Below, one piece after another: positions 10,760 to 18,637 of a DNA stretch of 64,000 nucleotides. Numbering within the stretch: position 1 is the stretch's first letter; each line of letters starts with the position of its first letter. The DNA is from Escherichia sp. E4742 (GTDB taxonomy: Bacteria > Pseudomonadota > Gammaproteobacteria > Enterobacterales > Enterobacteriaceae): positions 3,844,001 to 3,908,000 of the forward strand of contig NZ_CP040443.1 of assembly GCF_005843885.1 (NCBI RefSeq), written 5' to 3'. The translations under genes were made by a program, and so were the position numbers. The notes under the pieces are model-generated. The model was given only the letters and a program-made list of their open reading frames with translations. It was not told the DNA's origin and searched no databases.

Positions 10760-11482
10760 TTAAGAGACGTGCTGTAAAAATTCCTGCAAGCGCTGGCTCG
10801 GCGGATTCTTGATCAACGCCTGCGGATCGCCATCTTCCGCAATCCGTCCTTTGTCGATAAAGATCAGGCGCGAAGCTACTTTCTCGGCAAAACCGATTTC
10901 GTGGGTCACGATCACCATCGTCATCCCTTCTTCAGCCAGATCCTGCATAACCTTCAGCACTTCATGGCGCAATTCCGGGTCAAGAGCGGAAGTCGGCTCA
11001 TCAAACAGCATCATTTTCGGCTTCACCGCCAGCGCGCGGGCAATCGCTACACGCTGCTGCTGACCACCAGAAAGTTCGGAAGGGTAGTGGTGTGCACGTT
11101 CTGCCAGACCGACTTTCGCCAGCAGTTCACGTGCCAGTTTTTCCGCCTCTTCTTTGTTCGCGCCACGCACGCGTAGCGGACCAAACATGACGTTTTCCAG
11201 CGCCGTCAGATGCGGGAAAAGGTAAAACTGCTGGAACACCATACCCGCTTCCTGGCGAATCAGGCGCTCGTCAACTTTCGGATCGTTAACCTTCAGACCA
11301 TCGACAATCAGATCGCCGGAGGTTATCTCTTCCAGTTTGTTGATGCAGCGCAGCAGAGTCGATTTACCGGAACCGGACGGCCCGATAATCACCACGACTT
11401 CGCCCTGGGCAATATTCAAATCGATATTGTGCAGCACCTGGGTTGGGCCAAAGTGCTTGGAGACGTTTTTAAATTCAATCAC
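10760..11482 (-). CDS. glnQ: Glutamine ABC transporter ATPase GlnQ
   Basis: 240 aa polar amino acid importer ATPase. Walker A is GPSGSGKST near residue 33, the signature is LSGGQQQR near 137, Walker B with its glutamate is MMLFDEP near 159, and the switch histidine lies in VTHE near 193. It forms the GlnH-GlnP-GlnQ high-affinity glutamine uptake system on the inner face of the membrane. Its start overlaps the end of glnP by ATGA, showing translational coupling. Transcribed from the glnH promoter. Confidence 0.98.
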   Translation of the reverse strand: MIEFKNVSKHFGPTQVLHNIDLNIAQGEVVVIIGPSGSGKSTLLRCINKLEEITSGDLIVDGLKVNDPKVDERLIRQEAGMVFQQFYLFPHLTALENVMFGPLRVRGANKEEAEKLARELLAKVGLAERAHHYPSELSGGQQQRVAIARALAVKPKMMLFDEPTSALDPELRHEVLKVMQDLAEEGMTMVIVTHEIGFAEKVASRLIFIDKGRIAEDGDPQALIKNPPSQRLQEFLQHVS

Positions 11483-12138
11483 AGGATTTTCATCCTTCTT
11501 TCCAGACGACGCAGAATAAAGCTCAGCACCAGGGTAATAATCAGATAGAACACCGCCACGGCGCTCCAGATCTCAAGGGCGCGGAAGTTACCAGCAATAA
11601 TTTCTTGCCCCTGACGGGTCAGTTCTGCCACGCCGATAACAATAAACAGCGATGTATCTTTAATGCTGATGATCCACTGGTTACCCAGTGGCGGCAGCAT
11701 ACGACGCAGTGCCAGCGGTAAAATGACGTAGCGAATGGTTTCCCAACGTGAAAGGCCGAGCGCCAGTCCTGCTTCACGAAAACCTTTGTGGATTGACAGC
11801 ACCGCTCCACGCGTGATTTCCGCAATGTACGCGCCGGAGTTGATCATGATGGTGACCACCGCCGCAGTAAACGGGTCGATGCGTAAGTCGTTAAACGCCA
11901 TCGGCAGGGCGAAGTAGATAAACATCACCTGGACGACGATAGGTGTGCCGCGGATCACTTCAATAAAGACCAGCGCGACGTGGTTGGCTATCCAACCACC
12001 GAAGGTGCGTGCAAAACCTGCCGCCAGTCCGATAACCAGGCCGCCAGCCAGACCGAGGACCGAAATCCACAGGGTCATTTTGGCGCCTTCAATCAGAAGC
12101 GGAATGGCAGGCCAGATGGCACTCCAGTCAAACTGCAT
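11479..12138 (-). CDS. glnP: Glutamine ABC transporter permease GlnP
   Basis: 219 aa inner-membrane permease of the HisM type with about five transmembrane helices. The cytoplasmic EAA loop (EAGLALGLSRWETIRYVILP, near 137-156) docks to GlnQ. Second gene of glnHPQ; 107 bp separate it from glnH and include a stable hairpin that probably tunes the ratio of binding protein to membrane parts. Confidence 0.98.
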   Translation of the reverse strand: MQFDWSAIWPAIPLLIEGAKMTLWISVLGLAGGLVIGLAAGFARTFGGWIANHVALVFIEVIRGTPIVVQVMFIYFALPMAFNDLRIDPFTAAVVTIMINSGAYIAEITRGAVLSIHKGFREAGLALGLSRWETIRYVILPLALRRMLPPLGNQWIISIKDTSLFIVIGVAELTRQGQEIIAGNFRALEIWSAVAVFYLIITLVLSFILRRLERRMKIL

Positions 12139-12199
12139 ATGTTGTTCCTGTTACCGTGGTGTAAATACCCGAGCCAGAAGGCTGGCGGGGCGAAACGCT

Positions 12200-12227
12200 G
12201 GCCCGGTATGCAAAAGGCCACCGGGCC
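12200..12227 (-). terminator. Intercistronic hairpin between glnH and glnP
   Basis: GGCCCGGT and ACCGGGCC form an 8-bp stem within the glnH-glnP spacer. There is no U tract right after it, so it is more likely an mRNA-stabilising or partial-attenuation element that favours glnH expression. Confidence 0.6.
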
Positions 12228-12245
12228 ATAAATTAAAGGCAATCA

Positions 12246-12992
12246 TTATTTCGGTTCAGTACCGAACCATTTTTTGTAGATTTCGTTGTATGTGCCGTTC
12301 TCGCGCAGGGTTTTCAACGCGCCGTTGATTTTGTCACGCAGCTCGTCGCTACCTTTCGGGAACGCAATACCGTATTGCTGTGCTTCCAGAGAGTCACCTA
12401 CCGCTTTGAACTGACCGTTACCGGCGGTTTTGATGAAGTACAGAATGTTTGGTGTGTCGTGCAGGACGGCGTCTGCGCGGTTGGTACCCAGTTCCATATA
12501 GGCGTTATCGATGTTCGGGAACTGACGCAGATCTTTAGTTTTGATGTTTGCTTTTGCGTAATCAACGGAGCCGGTGCCGCTCTTCACAGCAACCACTTTA
12601 CCATCGAGATCTTTCACGCTTTTCACATCGTTATTGTTGGCTTTCACCATCACTAACAGGCCGCTTTTGTAGTAGCCGTCAGAGAAATCGATCGCTTTTT
12701 TACGCTCGTCGGTAATGGTAATGCCCGCCAGCGCCAGATCGATGTTTTTGGTTTGCAGTGCTGGGATGATGCCGCTGAAATCCATTGGTTTCAGTTCGTA
12801 ATCCAGCTTCAGTTCTTTGGCGATAGCAGCCCACAGATCCACATCAAAACCAACGTATTTGTCGCCCTGTTTAAATTCAAACGGAACGAAGGCGGTATCC
12901 GTCGCCACAACCAGTTTTTTATCCGCGGCATGAGAAGAAACCGCAAAAGCCAGGGTCAGTGCAGCCAGTGAAACTTTTAATACAGACTTCAT
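12246..12992 (-). CDS. glnH: Periplasmic glutamine-binding protein GlnH
   Basis: 248 aa. The signal peptide ends SSHA|ADKK, leaving a mature protein of about 226 residues with the two-lobed SBP family 3 fold. The family signature is FVPFEFKQGDKYVGFDVDLWAAI near 37-59, and ligand-contacting elements include TITDERKKAIDFSDGYY. It captures L-glutamine for GlnPQ. It is the first gene of the operon, behind a long control region with sigma54 and NtrC sites. Confidence 0.98.
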   Translation of the reverse strand: MKSVLKVSLAALTLAFAVSSHAADKKLVVATDTAFVPFEFKQGDKYVGFDVDLWAAIAKELKLDYELKPMDFSGIIPALQTKNIDLALAGITITDERKKAIDFSDGYYKSGLLVMVKANNNDVKSVKDLDGKVVAVKSGTGSVDYAKANIKTKDLRQFPNIDNAYMELGTNRADAVLHDTPNILYFIKTAGNGQFKAVGDSLEAQQYGIAFPKGSDELRDKINGALKTLRENGTYNEIYKKWFGTEPK

Positions 12993-13044
12993 AGCATTTC
13001 CTTTTTTCTATCCACGGGACGATCCCCTGCGTGACATTTACGTA

Positions 13045-13062
13045 TATGAAAAAATCGTGCCA
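13045..13062 (-). promoter_or_regulatory. Sigma54 promoter of glnHPQ (glnHp2)
   Basis: The minus strand reads TGGCACGATTTTTTCAT: the -24 GG, ten bases, then TC where consensus has GC. The TGGCAC part is perfect. It lies about 55 bp before glnH, and NtrC-like sites lie about 90-130 bp upstream. Confidence 0.8.
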
Positions 13063-13136
13063 GTTTTACAACTCTTTGATTTTTATAGGAGCAGTAAAAA
13101 CGGGTTGCACAATTTATGGGGCAACATCTCCGGTCT

Positions 13137-13177
13137 GCACCATATTGGGGCGCCAAAGTGGTGCGCAAAAATAGTGC
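13137..13177. promoter_or_regulatory. NtrC binding sites upstream of glnH
   Basis: Three 15-mers match the NtrC consensus GCACCAAAATGGTGC to varying degree: GCACCATATTGGGGC (13137-13151), GCGCCAAAGTGGTGC (13150-13164, the best) and GCGCAAAAATAGTGC (13163-13177). Their position relative to the sigma54 promoter fits the enhancer sites known for glnHp2. Confidence 0.75.
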
Positions 13178-13333
13178 ACTCAACACATAGGTTATTTAGC
13201 GTAAATTCTGATGAAAAAACAATCTTTATGTAACGATTGTGTGATGTTGTTGATACAAGTATTTTACTTTGACCGACGGAGAAGGCGATGAGTTGCACTA
13301 AAAAAGTGCGTAGAGGCGGGCAGCAATACAAAA

Positions 13334-13354
13334 CGGCCTCCTGTCAGGAAGCCG
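13334..13354 (-). terminator. Bidirectional intrinsic terminator after dps
   Basis: CGGCCTCCTG and CAGGAAGCCG pair (one mismatch) across a tight loop, with TTTT tracts on both strands (GCCGTTTTG on minus, GCCGCTTTTA on plus). It ends dps. Confidence 0.85.
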
Positions 13355-13395
13355 CTTTTATCGCTTACTTAAGTTTTGCACCATCTGAGATGGAT

Positions 13396-13899
13396 TTATT
13401 CGATATTAGATTCGATAAACCACAAGAATTTATCCAGGTCGCGGGAAGCGGCGGTCAGGATATCTGCGGTGTCGTCATCTTTCGCTTCGCCAATCGCTTT
13501 GCGCACGTCGTTGGCAACAATCGCGTAACGGTCAGCCAGCTCTTTCAGGTGATCCTGAACGCTGTGGATGTCCAGCGGGTAGCTTTTCAGCGGGGTTTTG
13601 CTGTTAATAACTTGAGTGGTACCAAGGGCAACGCCACCCAGCTGCACTGCGCGCTCTGCCATAGTATCCAGGTGATCGGTCAGTGCGGTACGGAAACCAT
13701 CCAGCATCTCATGTACGGCAATGAAGTTAGCGCCGCGCATGTTCCAGTGCGCTTGTTTGGTAATCAAAGAGAGATCAATAAACTGGATAACCTGGCGATT
13801 CAGCAACTCAACTGTCGCTTTCTTCTCGCTATCAGAGACATCGTTGCGGGTATAAAGCAGATTGGTCGCTTTTGCTTTGACTAATTTAGCGGTACTCAT
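13396..13899 (-). CDS. dps: DNA-binding ferritin-like protein Dps
   Basis: 167 aa from ATG at 13899 (31 extra upstream codons are not family-like). The lysine-rich N-terminal tail (MSTAKLVKAKATN) binds DNA. Intersubunit ferroxidase ligands H51, H63, D67, D78 and E82 are all present. Dps dodecamers oxidise iron with peroxide and condense the nucleoid in stationary phase. From memory, K-12 has Ile at 74 and Asn at 100, whereas this allele has Thr and Ser. The upstream -10 CTATACTTAG is of sigmaS type. Confidence 0.98.
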   Translation of the reverse strand: MSTAKLVKAKATNLLYTRNDVSDSEKKATVELLNRQVIQFIDLSLITKQAHWNMRGANFIAVHEMLDGFRTALTDHLDTMAERAVQLGGVALGTTQVINSKTPLKSYPLDIHSVQDHLKELADRYAIVANDVRKAIGEAKDDDTADILTAASRDLDKFLWFIESNIE

Positions 13900-13942
13900 A
13901 ATTTCATATCCTCTTGATGTTGTGTCCCAGTAATTAACGAGA

Positions 13943-13952
13943 CTAAGTATAG
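13943..13952 (-). promoter_or_regulatory. dps promoter -10 element
   Basis: The minus strand reads CTATACTTAG about 45-50 bp before the dps start, nearly the ideal sigmaS -10 (CTATACTTAA), fitting known RpoS and OxyR/sigma70 use of this promoter. ATAG/CTAT tetrads further upstream may belong to the OxyR site but are poorly preserved. Confidence 0.65.
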
Positions 13953-14159
13953 CACCGCCCTGGTGTTCCGCTATTCTGGCTGTCCCTATCACACTAATAG
14001 CGGTAACAAGCGTGAAAAATAAAAACTATATAAATTCACATAGTTATGTATATTGCTGGAGACGATTCTTATTTTCTTTTTTACGCGAACTATTCACAGA
14101 GAATAGGTTTTGGGATAACAAGATATATAAAAAAGGAAGGGATGAGGAGTCGTGTAATA

Positions 14160-14189
14160 TTCTGCATGGTTATGCATAACCATGCAGAA
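14160..14189. repeat. Perfect 30-bp palindrome downstream of rhtA
   Basis: Every one of 30 bases is self-complementary, centred on TTATGCATAA, with arms starting TTCTGCATGG. It lies nine bases beyond the rhtA stop. It could act as an RNA hairpin for rhtA, though no U tract follows, or as a protein-binding site. Confidence 0.85.
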
Positions 14190-14197
14190 AGGTAGGT

Positions 14198-15085
14198 TTA
14201 ATTAATATCTAATTCTTTAATTTTCGTCTCTTTGCGCGCTGTCAGCGTTGAGCCCATTGAGGCGGCAATAATCGCGCCGAGGGCCAGCAGTTGTATTGGC
14301 GCCAATGTCTCACCGAGGAAAATCATTCCGGAAACGGCAGCCAGTGCAGGTTCCATACTCATTAGCGTACCAAATGTCCGGGTCGGCAGACGGGTGAGGG
14401 CAATCATCTCAAGCGAATAGGGCAGAGCGGTAGAGAGGATAGCGACAGCCAGACCCAATGGAACAACCGACCAGTGCCAGAGCGCCTCTCCAGCCTGGAA
14501 TGCGCCAATCGGCACGAAAATAAGCGCCGCAATCAGCGAACCGATAGCCACCGTCGCCGGGCCGTGTTCCGCACCGGCGCGTTGCCCACTTAATATGTAG
14601 ATAGCCCAACAAGCACCGGCACCGAGCGCCAGCGCACAGCCGGTTAGGTCGACATGCGAAACATCCTGCCCCAGCGGCAGCAGGAACCACAGGCCGAGTA
14701 CCACCAGCACAACCCAAACAAAGTCTACGGGGCGACGAGAAGAGAACAGCGCCACTGCCAGTGGCCCGGTGAACTCCAGCGCCACCGCAATCCCAAGCGG
14801 TACGGTCTGAATAGAAAGATAAAAAAGATAGTTCATTCCACCCAGTGAGATGCCGTAAAACAACAGCGGCAAGCGCTGTTCTTTGGCAAACCGCAGTCGC
14901 CACGGTTTAAAGAATGCGATAAGAATCAGTGTTCCCAGCGCCAGACGCAGTGCAGTCACGCCCGGTGCGCCAACCAATGGAAAAAGCGACTTTGCTAATG
15001 AAGCTCCACCCTGAATAGACGCCATGGCAACGAGCAATATGACTATCGGTAACCAGACCGGCATTTTACGTAATGTCCCTGGCAT
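14198..15085 (-). CDS. rhtA: Threonine/homoserine exporter RhtA
   Basis: 295 aa from ATG at 15085, chosen because GGGGGAACGG lies directly upstream; an in-frame ATG four codons earlier overlaps that ribosome site. Ten transmembrane helices form two EamA repeats (about 10-140 and 150-285). It exports homoserine and threonine. The minimal spacing between ribosome site and start is a known feature of this gene. Confidence 0.96.
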   Translation of the reverse strand: MPGTLRKMPVWLPIVILLVAMASIQGGASLAKSLFPLVGAPGVTALRLALGTLILIAFFKPWRLRFAKEQRLPLLFYGISLGGMNYLFYLSIQTVPLGIAVALEFTGPLAVALFSSRRPVDFVWVVLVVLGLWFLLPLGQDVSHVDLTGCALALGAGACWAIYILSGQRAGAEHGPATVAIGSLIAALIFVPIGAFQAGEALWHWSVVPLGLAVAILSTALPYSLEMIALTRLPTRTFGTLMSMEPALAAVSGMIFLGETLAPIQLLALGAIIAASMGSTLTARKETKIKELDIN

Positions 15086-15436
15086 CCGTTCCCCCATAAA
15101 TTTGTATAGTCAGGTAAAGCGAGGAGTGTACTGGATATAACTAAAACTGGTTGAGCATTTGTTGAAAATTTTTTCCCCGTTTTGACTAAAATGCGCCAGG
15201 ATTGATTGATTCATCAGCTTGGTGATTAGGAATAATCTGGATGAACGGCAGTGAAAATATGCGTAATACTTACGCAGTTCACTGAAAAAATGATTTAAAT
15301 TTAGATGGATAGCGGCATGTGGAAACGTTCTGTTACATGAAATGGCCCGTTAGACATCACAAATCGCGAAGAGTTTCCCATTAATTTTTGATATATTTAA
15401 AGCTTAGGACTTATTTGAATCACATTTGAGGTGGTT
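15086..15436. other. rhtA-ompX divergent control region
   Basis: 351 bp without a gene. It is A/T-rich and contains a plausible ompX -10 (TATATT near 15389) about 45 bp before the start. The ompX leader near the ribosome site is the known target area of small RNAs such as CyaR; no sRNA gene is evident here. I see no repeat or terminator. Confidence 0.5.
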
Positions 15437-15952
15437 ATGAAAAAAATTGCATGTCTTTCAGCACTGGCCGCAGTTCTGGCTTTCACCGCAGGTACTTCCG
15501 TAGCTGCTACTTCTACCGTAACTGGCGGTTACGCTCAGAGTGACGCTCAGGGCAAAATGAACAAAATGGGCGGTTTCAACCTGAAATACCGCTATGAAGA
15601 AGACAACAGCCCGCTGGGTGTGATCGGTTCTTTCACTTACACCGAGAAAAGCCGTACTGCAAGCTCTGGTGACTACAACAAAACCCAGTACTACGGCATC
15701 ACTGCTGGTCCGGCTTACCGTATTAACGACTGGGCAAGCATCTACGGTGTAGTGGGCGTGGGCTATGGTAAATTCCAGACCACTGAATACCCGACCTACA
15801 AACATGACACCAGCGACTACGGCTTCTCCTACGGTGCGGGTCTGCAGTTCAACCCAATCGAAAACGTTGCGCTGGACTTCTCTTACGAGCAGAGCCGTAT
15901 TCGTAACGTTGACGTAGGCACCTGGATTGCCGGTGTTGGTTACCGCTTCTAA
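15437..15952 (+). CDS. ompX: Outer-membrane protein OmpX
   Basis: 171 aa from ATG at 15437 (a GTG two codons upstream overlaps the ribosome site GAGGTGG and is unlikely). Signal peptide 1-23 (ending SVAA|TST). The mature protein is an eight-stranded beta-barrel with protruding strands rich in T, Y and S, and ends GYRF with the terminal phenylalanine needed for BAM assembly. It belongs to the Ail/Lom family. Codon use is strongly biased to highly expressed codons, as in major porins. Confidence 0.98.
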   Translation: MKKIACLSALAAVLAFTAGTSVAATSTVTGGYAQSDAQGKMNKMGGFNLKYRYEEDNSPLGVIGSFTYTEKSRTASSGDYNKTQYYGITAGPAYRINDWASIYGVVGVGYGKFQTTEYPTYKHDTSDYGFSYGAGLQFNPIENVALDFSYEQSRIRNVDVGTWIAGVGYRF

Positions 15953-15968
15953 TCACTTCGGTGATATA

Positions 15969-15998
15969 AAAAATCCGCCTCTCGGGGCGGATTTTTTT
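15969..15998 (+). terminator. Intrinsic terminator of ompX
   Basis: AAATCCGCC and GGCGGATTT pair across a short TCTCGG-type loop and are followed by seven T. The A run before the stem means it can also work for opgE on the opposite strand. Confidence 0.93.
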
Positions 15999-16001
15999 AT
16001 C

Positions 16002-17585
16002 TTAAGATTTGGGATCGAATATATCGGTTCCGAGATGGTTGTAATCCACCTTCTGTAACTGGAAGTTGGTGATGTATATTGGCCCGGCTTTCTTCTCGGA
16101 AATAAACGGGTAGTTGATGTTGATTTCCTGCGCTTTAATCCCCGTCCACTGTGAGAAAAAACCTAAGAAATCATTGGCTGAACGGCGGGCTTTAATCACC
16201 CGATGCGCTTTATCGTCGCTGGAAATGACCATAAAAGGCACCTGGAAATTCTGCTGATATTTATCATCGTGGGCCAGGTATTGCACTTCTTTTCCGCGTT
16301 CTTTAAAGGCTAAACCGTGGTCTGAAAAATAAACCATGGAGAAACTGCTGCCGCTGTTGCGTAACTGGTCGTACAGTTTGCGCAGTAAATCGTCCGTTTG
16401 CGTCATGGTGTAGAGATAGCACGACGTCTCTTTCGATTGCACAAAGGTTTCGTATTTGCCTTGTGTCCGGTCGCAGGCCTGCGGATGTGAGCCCATCAGA
16501 TGCAAAACAATCAGTTGCGGCTGCGAGTGTTCTTCCGCCAATACCTGAGCGGTCATTGTCAGTAGTTCTTCGTCTTTAGCGTTCTTATCTGCTTCAAAAT
16601 TACCGTTTTTCAGGAAGTGCACTTCATCTGCACGTTTAGCGATGCTGGCGATAGCCGTATCGTATTCGCCTATTTGCCCCTGATTAGAAAACCACCAGGT
16701 CTGGAATCCTGCTCGGTTTGCCAGGGTCACAAAGTTATCCTGAAACTGTGGTTTGCCATCGACTACGCGGTTAAGCGTTAAGCCAAGCGATTTTTGCGTG
16801 GAGCCACTGGCAGCAATGTAATCAGCGAAAATCAGACCGTTAACGCTGCTGGCAAACGGGGTGTTGTTCCAGTGACCGCCAAAGGCACCGAGAGCGTCGC
16901 GCCGCGCGCTTTCGCCAATGACCACCACATAAGTGTGATATTTTGGTTTAACCGCAGTGACTGTCCAGGTATCTTTCATTCCGGAAAGTTTCGCCATCCG
17001 TTCTTGCTCTTCAATCACCTCGTTATTGTTAACGATGACATCCTTAGCGAAACGAAATACCGGATAGCCAGTATCCTTCAATTTAAATACGCCGCCCCAG
17101 GCCAGGTTTTGAACCGGAGCGACAAAAAATGTCACCACGCTGAATACCAGACACAGGCTGTCGAATTTATTCCAGCGTGCTTTTTCATCCTCTTTTTTCC
17201 GCCTGATAGCAATCACGCCGAGCGCAAAAATAAATAAGCCGACCAGATAGCTATACCACGGGAAGATCGTAAGAATTTCGGTCGACTCTTCCATATTGGT
17301 GGAATGCAGCGCCAGCAATGTATTGAAGTTAGGCGCACCGTACGCCTGAGCAAAAGGAAAATAACAGGCCGCCACCAGCGAACAGACACCTATTAAGGTT
17401 TTTTGCACGCGCGGCAACATCCGCCATAGCAAAAGCAAAATGGCAGTAAAAGCGACGGTATAGAGGAAACTAAAGGGATAACCTAAACCAAGGTTAATCA
17501 ATAGCGACTGTAAAAAGTAGAACGCAGTCCACGGGCTAAAAACCCGGCTACGGGAAACAAGCGATTCTTTAAGGGTTAAGTTCAT
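16002..17585 (-). CDS. opgE: Osmoregulated periplasmic glucan phosphoethanolamine transferase OpgE
   Basis: 527 aa. Several N-terminal transmembrane helices (about 1-155) anchor a periplasmic sulfatase-like domain. The metal/nucleophile region is GESARRD near residue 222, with the catalytic threonine in ASGSTQKSL near 260 and the zinc ligands in FSDHGLAF near 420. It adds phosphoethanolamine to membrane-derived oligosaccharides and is related to EptA/EptB. It is convergent with ompX across a shared terminator. Confidence 0.94.
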   Translation of the reverse strand: MNLTLKESLVSRSRVFSPWTAFYFLQSLLINLGLGYPFSFLYTVAFTAILLLLWRMLPRVQKTLIGVCSLVAACYFPFAQAYGAPNFNTLLALHSTNMEESTEILTIFPWYSYLVGLFIFALGVIAIRRKKEDEKARWNKFDSLCLVFSVVTFFVAPVQNLAWGGVFKLKDTGYPVFRFAKDVIVNNNEVIEEQERMAKLSGMKDTWTVTAVKPKYHTYVVVIGESARRDALGAFGGHWNNTPFASSVNGLIFADYIAASGSTQKSLGLTLNRVVDGKPQFQDNFVTLANRAGFQTWWFSNQGQIGEYDTAIASIAKRADEVHFLKNGNFEADKNAKDEELLTMTAQVLAEEHSQPQLIVLHLMGSHPQACDRTQGKYETFVQSKETSCYLYTMTQTDDLLRKLYDQLRNSGSSFSMVYFSDHGLAFKERGKEVQYLAHDDKYQQNFQVPFMVISSDDKAHRVIKARRSANDFLGFFSQWTGIKAQEININYPFISEKKAGPIYITNFQLQKVDYNHLGTDIFDPKS

Positions 17586-17836
17586 ATGCCACTATCGTAA
17601 CAAACGCCATGTGCTTACCCTGGCGTCAAGGGTCAATACCTGCAAGAGTGCGTGAAGAGGGGGAAGGGTCCGCATCTGCGAGCCGCAATATACGCAGGGC
17701 TGCAAGAAGATAGAGCGAGCTGCCGTTCAGGTCAACTACTGAGGAACAAATCTTTTGCGAAGAGAATAGCAAATCCGATAAAAAGTGGGGTTTTTCAATC
17801 CAGAACAATCTATGCCTGCAATAAAGCAGGAGTAAA

Positions 17837-17856
17837 GCGGCGTACCGCGACGCCGC
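17837..17856 (-). terminator. Hairpin at the end of mntS
   Basis: GCGGCGT and ACGCCGC pair around a 6-nt loop directly at the mntS stop codon, followed on the minus strand by TTTACTCC. It is a plausible terminator or 3' stability element. Confidence 0.6.
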
Positions 17857-17984
17857 TATTTATCGGAAGGTTTATCTTGCTGCGGTTTGTTGTTGACCAT
17901 ATCGCACAACATCGAGAGCAGCATTAACCGTACTTTAAAGGGAGAGTGACTAAACACGCGCATACACCTCTTGAACTCATTCAT
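17856..17984 (-). CDS. mntS: Small manganese-management protein MntS (42 aa)
   Basis: 42 aa, too short for most gene finders. It starts MNEFKRCMRVFSHSPF and ends KPQQDKPSDK, as I recall for E. coli MntS (the former rybA locus). It raises free intracellular manganese by inhibiting the exporter MntP. GGAGG overlaps AGGTCTTATG just before the start. It is divergent from mntR and has an MntR palindrome upstream, so it is repressed when manganese is ample. Confidence 0.93.
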   Translation of the reverse strand: MNEFKRCMRVFSHSPFKVRLMLLSMLCDMVNNKPQQDKPSDK

Positions 17985-18040
17985 AAGACCTCCTGACTTG
18001 CTAATCCCGTCGATCCATGAGGGATGATTGCATTACATAC

Positions 18041-18062
18041 AGATATAGCACAGGCTATATTA
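18041..18062. promoter_or_regulatory. MntR operator in the mntS-mntR intergenic region
   Basis: AGATATAGCACAGGCTATAT plus TA matches the MntR box AAACATAGCAAAGGCTATGT in layout: ATAGC, four bases, GCTAT as an inverted repeat. It lies about 60 bp upstream of mntS and about 110 bp from mntR. A second TATAGCTATTGCTA stretch adjoins it. Confidence 0.88.
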
Positions 18063-18169
18063 TATAGCTATTGCTAAAACGTTAAATTTTTGTGCCTTCG
18101 CAACTCTGGTTTACAATGTGCGCACGAAATGAGAACGCTATCCATGCGTCACCATAATGAGGAAGCACA

Positions 18170-18637
18170 ATGAGTCGTCGCGCAGGTACGCCAACAGCAA
18201 AAAAAGTGACGCAGTTAGTGAACGTCGAAGAGCACGTTGAAGGATTCCGCCAGGTCAGAGAGGCACATCGCCGTGAACTTATCGACGATTACGTTGAGCT
18301 GATTTCTGACCTGATGATGGAGGTGGGAGAAGCGCGCCAGGTTGATATGGCCGCCCGTCTGGGAGTCTCTCAACCTACGGTGGCTAAAATGCTTAAGCGA
18401 CTGGCAACAATGGGATTGATTGAAATGATCCCCTGGCGTGGCGTGTTTTTAACGGCGGAAGGAGAGAAGCTGGCACAGGAAAGCCGCGAGCGGCATCAGA
18501 TAGTTGAAAACTTCTTGCTGGTATTGGGCGTTAGCCCGGAAATCGCCCGTCGCGACGCGGAAGGCATGGAGCACCATGTCAGTGAAGAGACGCTGGACGC
18601 CTTTCGTTTGTTTACCCAGAAACACGGTGCCAAATGA
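18170..18637 (+). CDS. mntR: Manganese-responsive regulator MntR (DtxR family)
   Basis: 155 aa. The winged helix-turn-helix (about 55-110) includes DMAARLGVSQPTVAKMLKRL, followed by the metal-binding dimerisation domain with the C-terminal HHVSEETLDAF segment. With manganese bound it represses mntH and mntS and activates mntP. Its last four bases (ATGA) overlap the ybiR start, so the two are translationally coupled. Confidence 0.97.
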   Translation: MSRRAGTPTAKKVTQLVNVEEHVEGFRQVREAHRRELIDDYVELISDLMMEVGEARQVDMAARLGVSQPTVAKMLKRLATMGLIEMIPWRGVFLTAEGEKLAQESRERHQIVENFLLVLGVSPEIARRDAEGMEHHVSEETLDAFRLFTQKHGAK

